From the NCBI GenBank assembly GCA_035285585.1, contig JAYKGU010000107.1, positions 1 to 64,000 on the forward strand: a stretch of 64,000 nt of DNA, written 5' to 3'. This DNA is from JAYKGU01 sp035285585. Lineage in GTDB: Bacteria > Cyanobacteriota > Cyanobacteriia > CAKZMO01. A program made the position numbers and the translations under genes. The notes beneath the pieces were generated by a model. It was not told where the DNA came from, searched no databases, and saw nothing but the letters and a program-made list of their open reading frames with translations. Positions within the stretch are counted from its first letter, which is position 1. The number at the start of each line of letters is the position of its first letter. Shown here one piece after another: positions 49,280-57,455 of this stretch.

Positions 49280-50134
49280 ATGCAGAATGCTAAACTCACC
49301 GCCCAGGCCCAGGCTGACCACCGCACGGTTATCCACCTATCCGATCGAGTCACGGTGGGTGGCACCGACCTGCTGATAGTCGGTGGCCCTTGCTCAGTGG
49401 AAAGTCAGGAACAAATGGTTACCGTTGCCGAACGTCTGGCCGGGTCGGTCCATGCCCTGCGCGGTGGCGTCTTCAAGCCCCGCACGTCACCATACTCTTT
49501 CCAGGGACTGGGCCAGGCAGGGCTAGAAATTTTAGACGCGGTGCGCCGCCGCTACCATGTGCCGGTGATTACGGAGGTGATGGCGATTGCCCAAATCGAG
49601 GCGATCGCTCACCATGCAGACGTGCTGCAAATCGGTAGCCGCAACATGCAAAACTTTGACCTGCTGAAGGCGGTAGGCGCAATTCAAAAGCCCGTGGTGC
49701 TCAAGCGGGGGCTGGCCGCTACCCTGGAGGAATTCGTGATGGCCGCCGAATACATCCTCAGCCATGGCAATCCCAACGTCATCCTTTGTGAACGGGGCAT
49801 CCGCAGCTTTGATTCCTTCACTCGCAACGTGCTAGATCTGGGAGCGGTGGTGGCCCTTAAACAAATCACTCACCTGCCGGTGATCGTTGACCCCAGCCAT
49901 GCGGTGGGTAAGCGAGAGCTGGTACCCGATCTGGCGCGGGCCGCAATCGCCTGTGGTGCAGATGGCCTCATGATCGAATGTCACCCCGTTCCCGAAGCGT
50001 CCGTCTCCGATGCCCGTCAGGCCCTATCCCTGGAGGACATGGTTGCCCTGGTGCAGAGCCTGCGTCCCATTGCAGCAGCGGTAGGGCGATCGCTGCCCAT
50101 CCTTCAGGGATTCGAAGTTGCCTGTCGAAGTTAG
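49280..50134 (+). CDS. aroF: 3-deoxy-7-phosphoheptulonate (DAHP) synthase
   Basis: A 284-residue class I-beta type DAHP synthase, condensing phosphoenolpyruvate with erythrose 4-phosphate at the entry to the shikimate pathway. Signatures: VGGPCSVESQEQ, LRGGVFKPRTSPYSFQGLG, QIGSRNMQNFDLL, KPVVLKRG, and IVDPSHAVGKR near the C-terminus, covering the PEP, E4P and metal sites. There is no N-terminal ACT or chorismate mutase domain, so feedback control by an allosteric domain is not expected. That would fit control at the level of transcription by the leader described above. AAGGAG at 49267-49272 supports ATG 49280. The frame is open further upstream but that part crosses the terminator. Confidence 0.95.
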   Translation: MQNAKLTAQAQADHRTVIHLSDRVTVGGTDLLIVGGPCSVESQEQMVTVAERLAGSVHALRGGVFKPRTSPYSFQGLGQAGLEILDAVRRRYHVPVITEVMAIAQIEAIAHHADVLQIGSRNMQNFDLLKAVGAIQKPVVLKRGLAATLEEFVMAAEYILSHGNPNVILCERGIRSFDSFTRNVLDLGAVVALKQITHLPVIVDPSHAVGKRELVPDLARAAIACGADGLMIECHPVPEASVSDARQALSLEDMVALVQSLRPIAAAVGRSLPILQGFEVACRS

Positions 50135-50145
50135 GTAGGTCGGAG

Positions 50146-50330
50146 GTATCAATTTAAGGGGGGAAGCTTTGCCAAGAATAGAATTCAGGAGTCAGAATTC
50201 AGAAGGGAAGTGACTTCTGGCTCCTGACTCCTGAATTCTGGCTCCCTTCCAACCCGGATCTCCCGGCTTAAGTAGATACCCGCAGGTCGGCACTGTTAAC
50301 GCTAATCTTGCCCCGCTTTGAGTGAGAACC
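50146..50330. repeat. Composite of family B ends with a family D core
   Basis: GGTATCAATTTAAGGGGGGA begins a family B end. Then AGAATTCAGGAGTCAGAATTC and its mirror TGGCTCCTGACTCCTGAATTC form the family D core (about 50176-50250). A second family B end follows (CGGCTTAAGTAGATACCC), then an inverted family B arm (CCCCGCTTTGAGTGAGAACC) that encodes the last residues of the DUF6875-like protein. Confidence 0.75.
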
Positions 50331-51171
50331 CTCCGCGCTGTACCCGAAGGGCTAGTGTCGGGAGGATGTCAATCCACTGCTTCAGCCTTCTGAATGGGCA
50401 GGTTCTCGATGGTTTTTCTTCTGGAGGAGGGGATAACTCTGTAAGTGGGCTACTGGCTGTAATGGCCTTGGTAGTTGAAGCCAGTGGGGACTCATTAGCC
50501 GATGGCACGATAGCTTTGTCTTTGAGTTCCGCTTCGGCCATGGCGATCGCTGCCTCAGCCGCAGGTAAAGCCCGTGCTGCATTGGCCATACTCATTCGAT
50601 TGATGTAAGCTCGCAGGTACCTTAAACGGAGTTCTGCACTATCGGTCATGCGGCTTAAAAATGGCAGGTCAGATTCTGCCATAAATCGAATCGCCAGCAT
50701 TGGAATGGGGCTGCGTAGGGGGCGAAATATTGGATTATGTAACCCAGGACTGTTACTACGCCCATGAAATTCACCAATCATCAGCCCTTGATCCACAAAT
50801 AAAGGCTTCAAATTCTGCTGTACAACATCGATTAAATCGCCTGCATTCTGGGTTTCCACATCGGGGAAAATTAGCAGGATGGATTTATAGACTGACAGCG
50901 GCCCGGTTTTGGGTTCCAATTCTAAAAATGTATGACAATACGTTGCTACTAGAGCAGTGAGTTCGTCAACAGAGCCTCCGTTTGCAGGCACAGCACTAAA
51001 ATAAACCGTGTTTTGCTGTAGCGCCCGTGGGACGAACGGACAAACTGGACCAGGCCGGCCTAATTCAGGATGGGGATTTCCAAGAAAATCACGAACCCAT
51101 TTTTCTGTTTCATAAAGGCAAGGATGATAAGAAGAACTTTGCTTTAGATCAGCCGATGTCAAGAGTTGCAT
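50302..51171 (-). CDS. DUF6875-like protein, divergent from the NRPS gene
   Basis: A 289-residue soluble protein. The first ~200 residues form a coherent domain: HPELGRPGPVCPFVPRALQQ, then SILLIFPDVE, GLMIGEFHGRS, PGLHNPIFRPLRSPIPMLA and FMAESDLPFLS. I believe this is the DUF6875 family, found in some bacterial biosynthetic contexts, with unknown activity. The last ~80 residues are Ala/Ser/Pro-rich. The final residues GFSLKAGQD are encoded by a family B repeat arm, so the natural C-terminus has been replaced or extended. The NRPS gene lies divergently about 970 bases away; a functional link is inference. Confidence 0.6.
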   Translation of the reverse strand: MQLLTSADLKQSSSYHPCLYETEKWVRDFLGNPHPELGRPGPVCPFVPRALQQNTVYFSAVPANGGSVDELTALVATYCHTFLELEPKTGPLSVYKSILLIFPDVETQNAGDLIDVVQQNLKPLFVDQGLMIGEFHGRSNSPGLHNPIFRPLRSPIPMLAIRFMAESDLPFLSRMTDSAELRLRYLRAYINRMSMANAARALPAAEAAIAMAEAELKDKAIVPSANESPLASTTKAITASSPLTELSPPPEEKPSRTCPFRRLKQWIDILPTLALRVQRGGFSLKAGQD

Positions 51172-52143
51172 ACTTCTAAACTTCCTACCCTTCCTAAGGG
51201 AGATTTTTGTTTAACTGCTAGATTTCAACTGGATTTCAAAAAAAGCAAACAGGTCTACCAGAGCCTGAGAACAAGTCTTAAGGCTATGGAGATATCAGGA
51301 AATTTTCTATCCGAAGAAATTTCTGGACAGAGAGCCTCAAGCAGCATTGGCCAACTTTTCGGATCAAGGGAGCCGTGCTTGCTGGTCTCAGATCCATAAA
51401 CTTTGCAATTTCTGTCAAAACCGGCATTAACGGCGCTAGTACGTTCAGGGGTAATGCTGGCACCCTACACACTCACCCCAACAGGACTTAATCGTTTTAA
51501 TGGTTTTGTGCTTGTTCAACGCCCACAAAACCATCAGAACTCTTGGACGCCGCACGTAGTGCGTAAGTCCTACTCAAATGACATGCGAGTCTCTAAAGCA
51601 CGTGGATAAATCCTGAGATGAAGGTGCTGAAGAACTGAATCGCTGTAACCGTAACTGGGGTATTTACGACCTCAGCAATTATTCAAGTTAGCCGGGGGAG
51701 GGTTGCCAAAACCGTATAACTACTGGCTTGTTATACCGCCTTTGCGTTTACTATGTTTGGTACACGCTAATTATGGGTAATTACCTTGCGTATCGAACAG
51801 AGTAGAGGGGCCGCCTTTAAACAATCTTCGTAGTCTGGTAAAGATTAAAACGGCTAATCCCGTTTATTCATTACCAGGAATTACTGAGATGAATACGATC
51901 GTAGTGCTGGTCAGTCGTTTCAAACAAGTAACGGTAAGTAGCATGTAAATTATAGATTTGTGTTCTTGATCATTCTCTAAGTGTCTGGCTATAAATGAAG
52001 CAGGTGGGGTGCCTACTCCACGGTAGATTCGTTTATTTGCGGCCACCTATTTATTTGGAGAAAGTGAAGCTAACTGCAATCAGATTCTCGACCTTTATTT
52101 TCCTCTGTTTATAGCTATTTTTACAATATCTCCTCATAATTTT
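51172..52143 (+). promoter_or_regulatory. Intergenic region between the divergent DUF6875-like and NRPS genes
   Basis: About 970 bases. A family E repeat lies at about 51475-51605 in inverted orientation to the hetR-side copy. The 400 bases before the NRPS start are AT-rich and should hold its promoter. No other gene is supported. Confidence 0.5.
51475..51605. repeat. Family E dispersed repeat, copy 2 (inverted)
   Basis: On the minus strand it reads TAGGACTTACGCACTACGTG, CGGCGTCCAAGAGTTCTG and GTTTTGTGGGCG, matching the copy at 27893-28000. Forward coordinates are approximate. Confidence 0.6.
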
Positions 52144-54846
52144 ATGGCTGTGTTTGAGTGGCCTGATCAATTTTCCCCTACTCCGTCAACCAATACCCCA
52201 GAGAGCGGTTCAAGCCGATTCCCGATCCCTTTTTCCGGGGAAGGTGGCACCCATGCTGCTGCTCAATCTTTGCAGGGGCCAGTTGGCTGTATTCACCAGT
52301 GCTTTGAAGCCCAGGTGCGGCAGCATCCCAATGCGGCAGCGCTCCTTTTTGAAGATCAGGTCATCACTTATGAGACATTAAACCGGCGGGCCAACCAGCT
52401 TGCCTGGTATTTAAAGGAGCAGGGTATTGGCCCAGGCAGTTTGGTTGGCATTTGTGTGGAGCGATCGCCCTCCATGATTGTGGGTTTGCTGGGTATTTTG
52501 AAGGCGGGGGGTGGCTACGTTCCCCTTGACCCAGAAACACCGCCTGAGCGGCTCAATTTTGTGCTAGACGAAACGGAAGTTGCCGTGGTGCTAACGCAGT
52601 TTTCCCTTCAAAAGCGCTTTACCAGCCGGGTGAAACACATTGTCTGCCTGGATCAGAATTGGGCGAATACCCAGACTTACTCCACTGAAAATCTAGATTT
52701 ACTGATTAATCCAGAGTCAGTAATGTATGTGATTTATACCTCTGGATCAACGGGCAAGCCCAAAGGAGTCATGATTCCCCACCGTGGTATTCATAACCAG
52801 CTCCAGTGGCGGCAGGTAACGTTTCCATTAGCAAGTAGCGATCGCGTTCTCCAAAATATCTCCTTCACGTTTGATCCCTCCGTCTGGCAGATTTTCTGGC
52901 CCCTGACCTGCGGCGCACAACTCGTGTTGCCAAAGCCAGGCGGACAGAAAGATGTCGCTTACTTAATGGACTTAATTGCGGCTTTTCAAGTTTCTGTCAT
53001 TGCATTAGTGCCGTCTTTCCTTGATGTCCTGCTGCGGCAACCAGGCTTAGACCGCCTCAGTGCAATCAAACACATTTTTTGTGGCGGTGAAGCCCTGCCT
53101 GGAGAATTGCAGACTTTCTTTTTTCAACAGTGGTCTCAGTTGCCATCGCCACCCCCGCAGCTTCACAACGTGTATGGCCCGACCGAAGCGTCTATTGATG
53201 CCTCCTTTTGGACCTGTCAGCGCGATCGCATCGAACCCATTGCCCCCATCGGCAAACCGATCCTCAATGCGTCACTCCATGTGCTGGATGAGATGCTGCA
53301 ACCCGTCCCAGAGGGCACAGTAGGCGAACTTTACATTGGCGGTGCCGGGCTGGCTTTAGGCTATTTAAATCGCCCTGAACTGACAGCAGAACGCTTTATT
53401 CCGCATTCTATTGCTGGTGCTCCGTCCCAGCGCTTATACCGGACAGGCGATCTGGCTCGCTGGCTCCCCGATGGCTTGCTGGCTTTCGTCGGGCGGGTAG
53501 ATCACCAGGTCAAGATTCGAGGGTTTCGCATTGAGTTGGGAGATATTGAAGCCGCCCTCAGACAACATCCATGGGTGACCAACGTGGCGGTCATTGCTCG
53601 GGATAGCGGCTCAGACAAGCAGCTTGTTGCCTGCCTAACGGTTGGTGGGGCCGCTGATGGAACTGTCCTTTCACCCGCCTCCCTCTCTTCAAAAATGCGA
53701 ACATTTTTGCAGGACAAACTGCCAGAATATATGGTGCCCGCAGCGTATGTCCTGTTGGATCAACTTCCTTTGAATGCCAATGGCAAAATTGATCGACGGG
53801 CCTTACAGGATCTCGACCTTTCCCTGGCGAATCCTTCCGCTAAAACCTTGCCCCGTAACTTGATCGAAGCCTGCCTGACTGAGATTTGGTCAAGCGTTTT
53901 GGGGGTTGAGGTGGGTGTGGATGATCATTTCTTTGATTTGGGCGGGCACTCCCTGTTAGCGATTGAGATTTGCCGCTTGATGGAGGCTGCTCTGAATAAA
54001 CCCATCAAACCGGCCCTGCTCTTCACAGCACCGACAATTGCCTCACTCTCGGAGCGACTTCAGCGGGGCGACACCGCCGTGGTGCCCTCCCTCACCATAT
54101 CTCGACCTGCAGGGGATAAGGTTCCCTTCTTCTTTGTGAATTCCCAGGGGTTGCTTCGTAAGCTGTTACCTCATATCGAGGCCAATCAGCCGGTATACGG
54201 CCTGAATATTTTGGGCCTGATCGAGCGGTATCAAGACAACTTAAGTGAGGTGACGTTAGGGGCGATCGCCGCTGATATGATGCAAGACATCTTAGCCATC
54301 CAACCTGATGGGCCTTACCAGCTCATTGCCTATTGCGGAGACAGCCGCCTGACCCTGGAAATTGCCCAGCAAATGAAACGGCAAGGCCACGATATTAACC
54401 TCTTGTTCATCGATGCCATCTGGGATGAGCAAAAGCCCGACTTAAAGTCGTACTGGCAGAATATGCGCCGCTTGGGACTGAGCTACCTGTGGACTAAGCT
54501 AGCTCGACTCATCAAAGGTCAGCACCGCAAAGCTTTAAAATACTACGCAAACGTGCAGCGACGGTATCAAGCCTATGAAACGGCTCACCCGACTCGGCGC
54601 GATCGGAATGTCGCATTTCTTAAAAAATTTGCCCAATTGTCGTGGACGTATCAAGGGGAACCCTATCCCGATAAAATAGTCTTGTTGCTATCAAGCGAGT
54701 GGCTGGCTTTAAATACCCCAGCCCTGGCTCAACTGGCTTGCGGTGGGTTAGAAATTCATGAAGTCAAGGGTTATCACCACACCCTGTTTGAAGATGGATA
54801 TGTTCAAGAGTTAGCGCAGAAAATTACTAATTATTTGCAATCTTAG
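52144..54846 (+). CDS. Single-module NRPS: adenylation, carrier, thioesterase (A-PCP-TE)
   Basis: A 900-residue protein without a condensation domain. The adenylation domain (about 60-570) has core motifs YTSGSTGKPKG (A3), FDPSVWQIFW (A4, keeping the amino-group-binding Asp), NVYGPTEAS (A5), YRTGDLARW (A7), RGFRIELGDIE (A8) and NANGKIDR (A10). Pocket residues aligned by hand to GrsA are D-P-W-A-F-G-V-I-D-K, closest in my memory to Gln/Glu codes; low certainty. The PCP has DLGGHSLL with Ser603 as phosphopantetheine site. The thioesterase (about 660-900) has Cys731 in AYCGDSRL where GxSxG is usual, with His in YHHTLFEDG. The enzyme could release a modified amino acid or dimer. Confidence 0.88.
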   Translation: MAVFEWPDQFSPTPSTNTPESGSSRFPIPFSGEGGTHAAAQSLQGPVGCIHQCFEAQVRQHPNAAALLFEDQVITYETLNRRANQLAWYLKEQGIGPGSLVGICVERSPSMIVGLLGILKAGGGYVPLDPETPPERLNFVLDETEVAVVLTQFSLQKRFTSRVKHIVCLDQNWANTQTYSTENLDLLINPESVMYVIYTSGSTGKPKGVMIPHRGIHNQLQWRQVTFPLASSDRVLQNISFTFDPSVWQIFWPLTCGAQLVLPKPGGQKDVAYLMDLIAAFQVSVIALVPSFLDVLLRQPGLDRLSAIKHIFCGGEALPGELQTFFFQQWSQLPSPPPQLHNVYGPTEASIDASFWTCQRDRIEPIAPIGKPILNASLHVLDEMLQPVPEGTVGELYIGGAGLALGYLNRPELTAERFIPHSIAGAPSQRLYRTGDLARWLPDGLLAFVGRVDHQVKIRGFRIELGDIEAALRQHPWVTNVAVIARDSGSDKQLVACLTVGGAADGTVLSPASLSSKMRTFLQDKLPEYMVPAAYVLLDQLPLNANGKIDRRALQDLDLSLANPSAKTLPRNLIEACLTEIWSSVLGVEVGVDDHFFDLGGHSLLAIEICRLMEAALNKPIKPALLFTAPTIASLSERLQRGDTAVVPSLTISRPAGDKVPFFFVNSQGLLRKLLPHIEANQPVYGLNILGLIERYQDNLSEVTLGAIAADMMQDILAIQPDGPYQLIAYCGDSRLTLEIAQQMKRQGHDINLLFIDAIWDEQKPDLKSYWQNMRRLGLSYLWTKLARLIKGQHRKALKYYANVQRRYQAYETAHPTRRDRNVAFLKKFAQLSWTYQGEPYPDKIVLLLSSEWLALNTPALAQLACGGLEIHEVKGYHHTLFEDGYVQELAQKITNYLQS

Positions 54847-54889
54847 GGTTCCCGCTAAACCTTTCCCAATTTAATCGTGCCGACCCACT

Positions 54890-54996
54890 TAGGAGACTTC
54901 CAGGAAAAAATTTACCCTTGGTTAAACCCTTGGTAGGGGCAAATGACCATTTGCCCCACGTCGTCCGGTAAGACCTGTATCAAAAATCTCCTTAGT
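54890..54996. repeat. Family A element, copy 4, ending on a stop codon
   Basis: TTAGGAGACTTCCAGG at the left, the palindrome CAAATGACCATTTG, CACGTCGTCCGGTAAGAC and AAAAATCTCCTTAG at the right. The TTA of the right end is the TAA stop codon of the minus-strand gene at 54992-56347, as in the copy next to moeB. Confidence 0.75.
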
Positions 54997-56347
54997 GATC
55001 AACATTGCTGCACGGAGATAGTTCGGTCCTTGGGCTACTGCTGTGATCGCAGTTGCAAATTTCCGCCGCAACTGTGCCCTGGAACTCCACCAGCAAATCT
55101 TCCAAACTGCGCGTCAGGGTGCGGACAGCCCCCTCTTCTTCCAGATTACTCGCCAGTCGGGCCAAGTTAATGCCTTCTACGACAATGGTTTCGGATGGAT
55201 AGTTTTGCAGAACTTCGAGGATAGAGAGTCGGTTGTCATCTAGTGCCGAGAGGATCAGGGCTGAGCGGAGGGCCTGGATATCTGCACTACCAGAGGGGGT
55301 ATGGACAACACGGCTGGCTTGAAACAGCAGGTATTCCCCCAGCAGGTTATTTAGGTTCGTGTCGAGGAAGTCTGTATCTACGGCGAATTCAGACGTGAGG
55401 ATGCGCCGTACGTCATCCCGATCCAGGTTAGCAACATCAAGATAAAAGCTCCAGCCCGGTGAGGTGGCCCCAGTGGCGGCAAAATTCGTCAAGCCATTAA
55501 TTGTAAAGGACGGACGCAGCGGGCCGATATGGACGATGACACGGCGGGCAATGCGGGGTACTGGGGCGGAGGCGTGGTTAGAACTCTGGCCAATCGTTAC
55601 GGACACCGGGTGGTCTGGGATGGGAATTGGGATGAATTCCGTTGAATGGGCAGATGAGTAGACGTTTTTTGCAGAAACTGGGTCTGCTTCGCCTGCCACT
55701 GGCGGTTCGGGGGCGGTGAACGCTGCCTCCAGGCCACAGTCACAGACAAGTTCCGGCAGAAGGGCTTCCACGAAGCGGAGAACGACGGCAATCCGCTGCA
55801 CATAGAGGTCAACATCTTCGCGCACCCGACTGAGCTGGGCCAGATCGACCCGAATCAGGTTGTCGGGATAATACTGCACCAGTTCCAGAATGGTGATGGT
55901 GCGATCGCCCCGATAGGCATCAGCCAGAGCCTGCAGCATTGGGCCACGGCTATCCCGCCGCAGGGGGTCGCCCAGCAGTTTGGAGAACTGGATGGCAATG
56001 AATTCAACATCAATGGGGCCTAGCGGTATCCCCGTGTCGGGGATTTCTTCGGCGAAAACTGCCTGCACTTCGCTAGCGGTCAGGGGAATGGTTTGCAGAA
56101 ACGGGGCGATCGCCGGGCTGAGATCCCCCGTATTCACAAACGCCTCTAGATCGGCATAGGGCACTGTGGTGCGCTGCTCGTGATAGGTCAGCAAGACGGA
56201 GTCTGCGGCCTGGGCAGATGTCCCCATCCCAGCAATCCCAAAGCACATCCCGAAGACAGTTCCCCAGCCCATTGGACTCAGGTAGATCCCCGGTCTGCCT
56301 GCCTGGGAGGAACGCCTGGGTGCGGAGCGACCGGAAAAACGAACCAT
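54992..56347 (-). CDS. Secreted protein with two DUF1400-like repeats
   Basis: A 451-residue protein with a hydrophobic signal-like segment at about 26-47 (TVFGMCFGIAGMGTSAQA). Two similar units follow. The first (about 50-195) includes SVLLTYHEQRTTVPYADLEAF, then DRTITILELVQYYPDNLIRVDL. The second (about 270-430) includes IVHIGPLRPSFTINGLTNFA, then NRLSILEVLQNYPSETIVVEG. These resemble the cyanobacterial DUF1400 region normally found once at the N-terminus of alpha/beta-hydrolases. No hydrolase domain is present here. Function unknown; probably extracytoplasmic. Its stop codon lies in the terminal bases of a family A repeat. Confidence 0.7.
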   Translation of the reverse strand: MVRFSGRSAPRRSSQAGRPGIYLSPMGWGTVFGMCFGIAGMGTSAQAADSVLLTYHEQRTTVPYADLEAFVNTGDLSPAIAPFLQTIPLTASEVQAVFAEEIPDTGIPLGPIDVEFIAIQFSKLLGDPLRRDSRGPMLQALADAYRGDRTITILELVQYYPDNLIRVDLAQLSRVREDVDLYVQRIAVVLRFVEALLPELVCDCGLEAAFTAPEPPVAGEADPVSAKNVYSSAHSTEFIPIPIPDHPVSVTIGQSSNHASAPVPRIARRVIVHIGPLRPSFTINGLTNFAATGATSPGWSFYLDVANLDRDDVRRILTSEFAVDTDFLDTNLNNLLGEYLLFQASRVVHTPSGSADIQALRSALILSALDDNRLSILEVLQNYPSETIVVEGINLARLASNLEEEGAVRTLTRSLEDLLVEFQGTVAAEICNCDHSSSPRTELSPCSNVDH

Positions 56348-56782
56348 CGAAACAGTCCCCCATCCATTAACTGAGCTGAAGCCAGTGAACTAGCGCGTTT
56401 CCCATGCTGGTGGAGTGTAAAGGTTGATGGCTCACCGCACCACCAGCCCTCAAATCCGTACCCTACGCGATGGGGAAATTGCCATAAAGCCACCCTTCAA
56501 ATATTAGGACTTTCTGGACAAGGTTCTACCGTTTGTCGGGGTCATATGTTGTTTATCTGTTGTTTATCCGCAGATGGCGCAGATAGCCGCAGATGGCCGG
56601 TGCCCCACCCATCCTCCATCCCCCCGCTGGCTAAATCCGCTTGACCCCCGTATCTCCGTCACTCATGATAACGATGAGACCGACTCGTCTCCCTGAAAAT
56701 CGCAACTTGTCCAATGACGCAGCGATGTGGGTTGCGGTATTAGTTGTGACCCTGTTGCGACCCTGCTGCGATCTCCGTTCCT
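56348..56782. other. Intergenic region with short direct repeats
   Basis: About 435 bases. TGTTGTTTATC appears twice in tandem near 56548-56570, followed by three GCAGATGGC/GCAGATAGC units (56570-56600). Otherwise no gene or strong structure is seen. It separates the divergent secreted-protein and Nudix genes and should hold both promoters. Confidence 0.5.
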
Positions 56783-57400
56783 ATGCGCCTATCTGATTTC
56801 ATCTCGCCTGACACCCCCGCCGGAACTGCCCTGTTTCTCAGATGGAAAAACTTCCATGTTTTTTGCATCTCTAAGCGGGAGCTGGCCAATTCTCCGCAGC
56901 GGGTGCGGTTTTCTGGGGTGGGGGGAAAGCGGCGGAACTGCGATGAGCCGTTTGCCGACTGTGCCCTGCGGGAGGCCCAGGAGGAAATGGGGGCGGTTGT
57001 GGCGAGTCTGGAGAGTGCGGAACAGTCTTACTTCCTGGCGGCGGATGGAACGCTGCGGGCGATCGCCCTAACTGACGACGGGATTCGGCCCCGGCTGATT
57101 TTGGAAAAGCGGCGGCACTCCTCCTATGGTAGTATGGCCTACTCCCAGCGATCTTACTACCTGGTGGCGTTTGAGGCCCGACTGGTGGCCCAGCCCCAGC
57201 CCCAGCGGGAAATTGCTGCCCTGCTCTACCTCACGGATGCCCACCTGGGACAATTTCGCGGTACGGGCTATCCCCAGATGGGAGAACTAATGGCAGCGGG
57301 GGCATGGGTGGACTGTCAGCCTGACAGTGAGGTGCCCCTGTCTGCCGAGCTGGTGCCCCACGGCACCGTGCAGTTTTTGCTGATCCAGCTACGCCTGTAG
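56783..57400 (+). CDS. Nudix hydrolase family protein
   Basis: A 205-residue protein with a Nudix box: GKRRNCDEPFADCALREAQE followed by EMGA, matching GX5-6EX7REUXEEXGU with one extra residue before the first Glu. The catalytic REAQEE core is intact. The substrate (nucleoside diphosphate derivative or other) is unknown. The C-terminal half includes HSSYGSMAYSQRSYYLVAFEARL and GYPQMGELMAAGAW, typical of a larger bacterial NUDIX subgroup. Guanine deaminase follows 55 bases downstream, suggesting co-transcription and a possible purine-salvage or house-cleaning role. Confidence 0.8.
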   Translation: MRLSDFISPDTPAGTALFLRWKNFHVFCISKRELANSPQRVRFSGVGGKRRNCDEPFADCALREAQEEMGAVVASLESAEQSYFLAADGTLRAIALTDDGIRPRLILEKRRHSSYGSMAYSQRSYYLVAFEARLVAQPQPQREIAALLYLTDAHLGQFRGTGYPQMGELMAAGAWVDCQPDSEVPLSAELVPHGTVQFLLIQLRL

Positions 57401-57440
57401 TGTCCCTGTTCGTGATGTCCCTGTTCGTGATGTCCCTGCT
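57401..57440. repeat. Tandem 15-base repeat between the Nudix gene and guaD
   Basis: The unit TGTCCCTGTTCGTGA occurs twice in a row, followed by a truncated third copy, TGTCCCTG. It lies directly after the Nudix stop codon. Confidence 0.85.
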
Positions 57441-57455
57441 ATAGTTACCCTTGCC

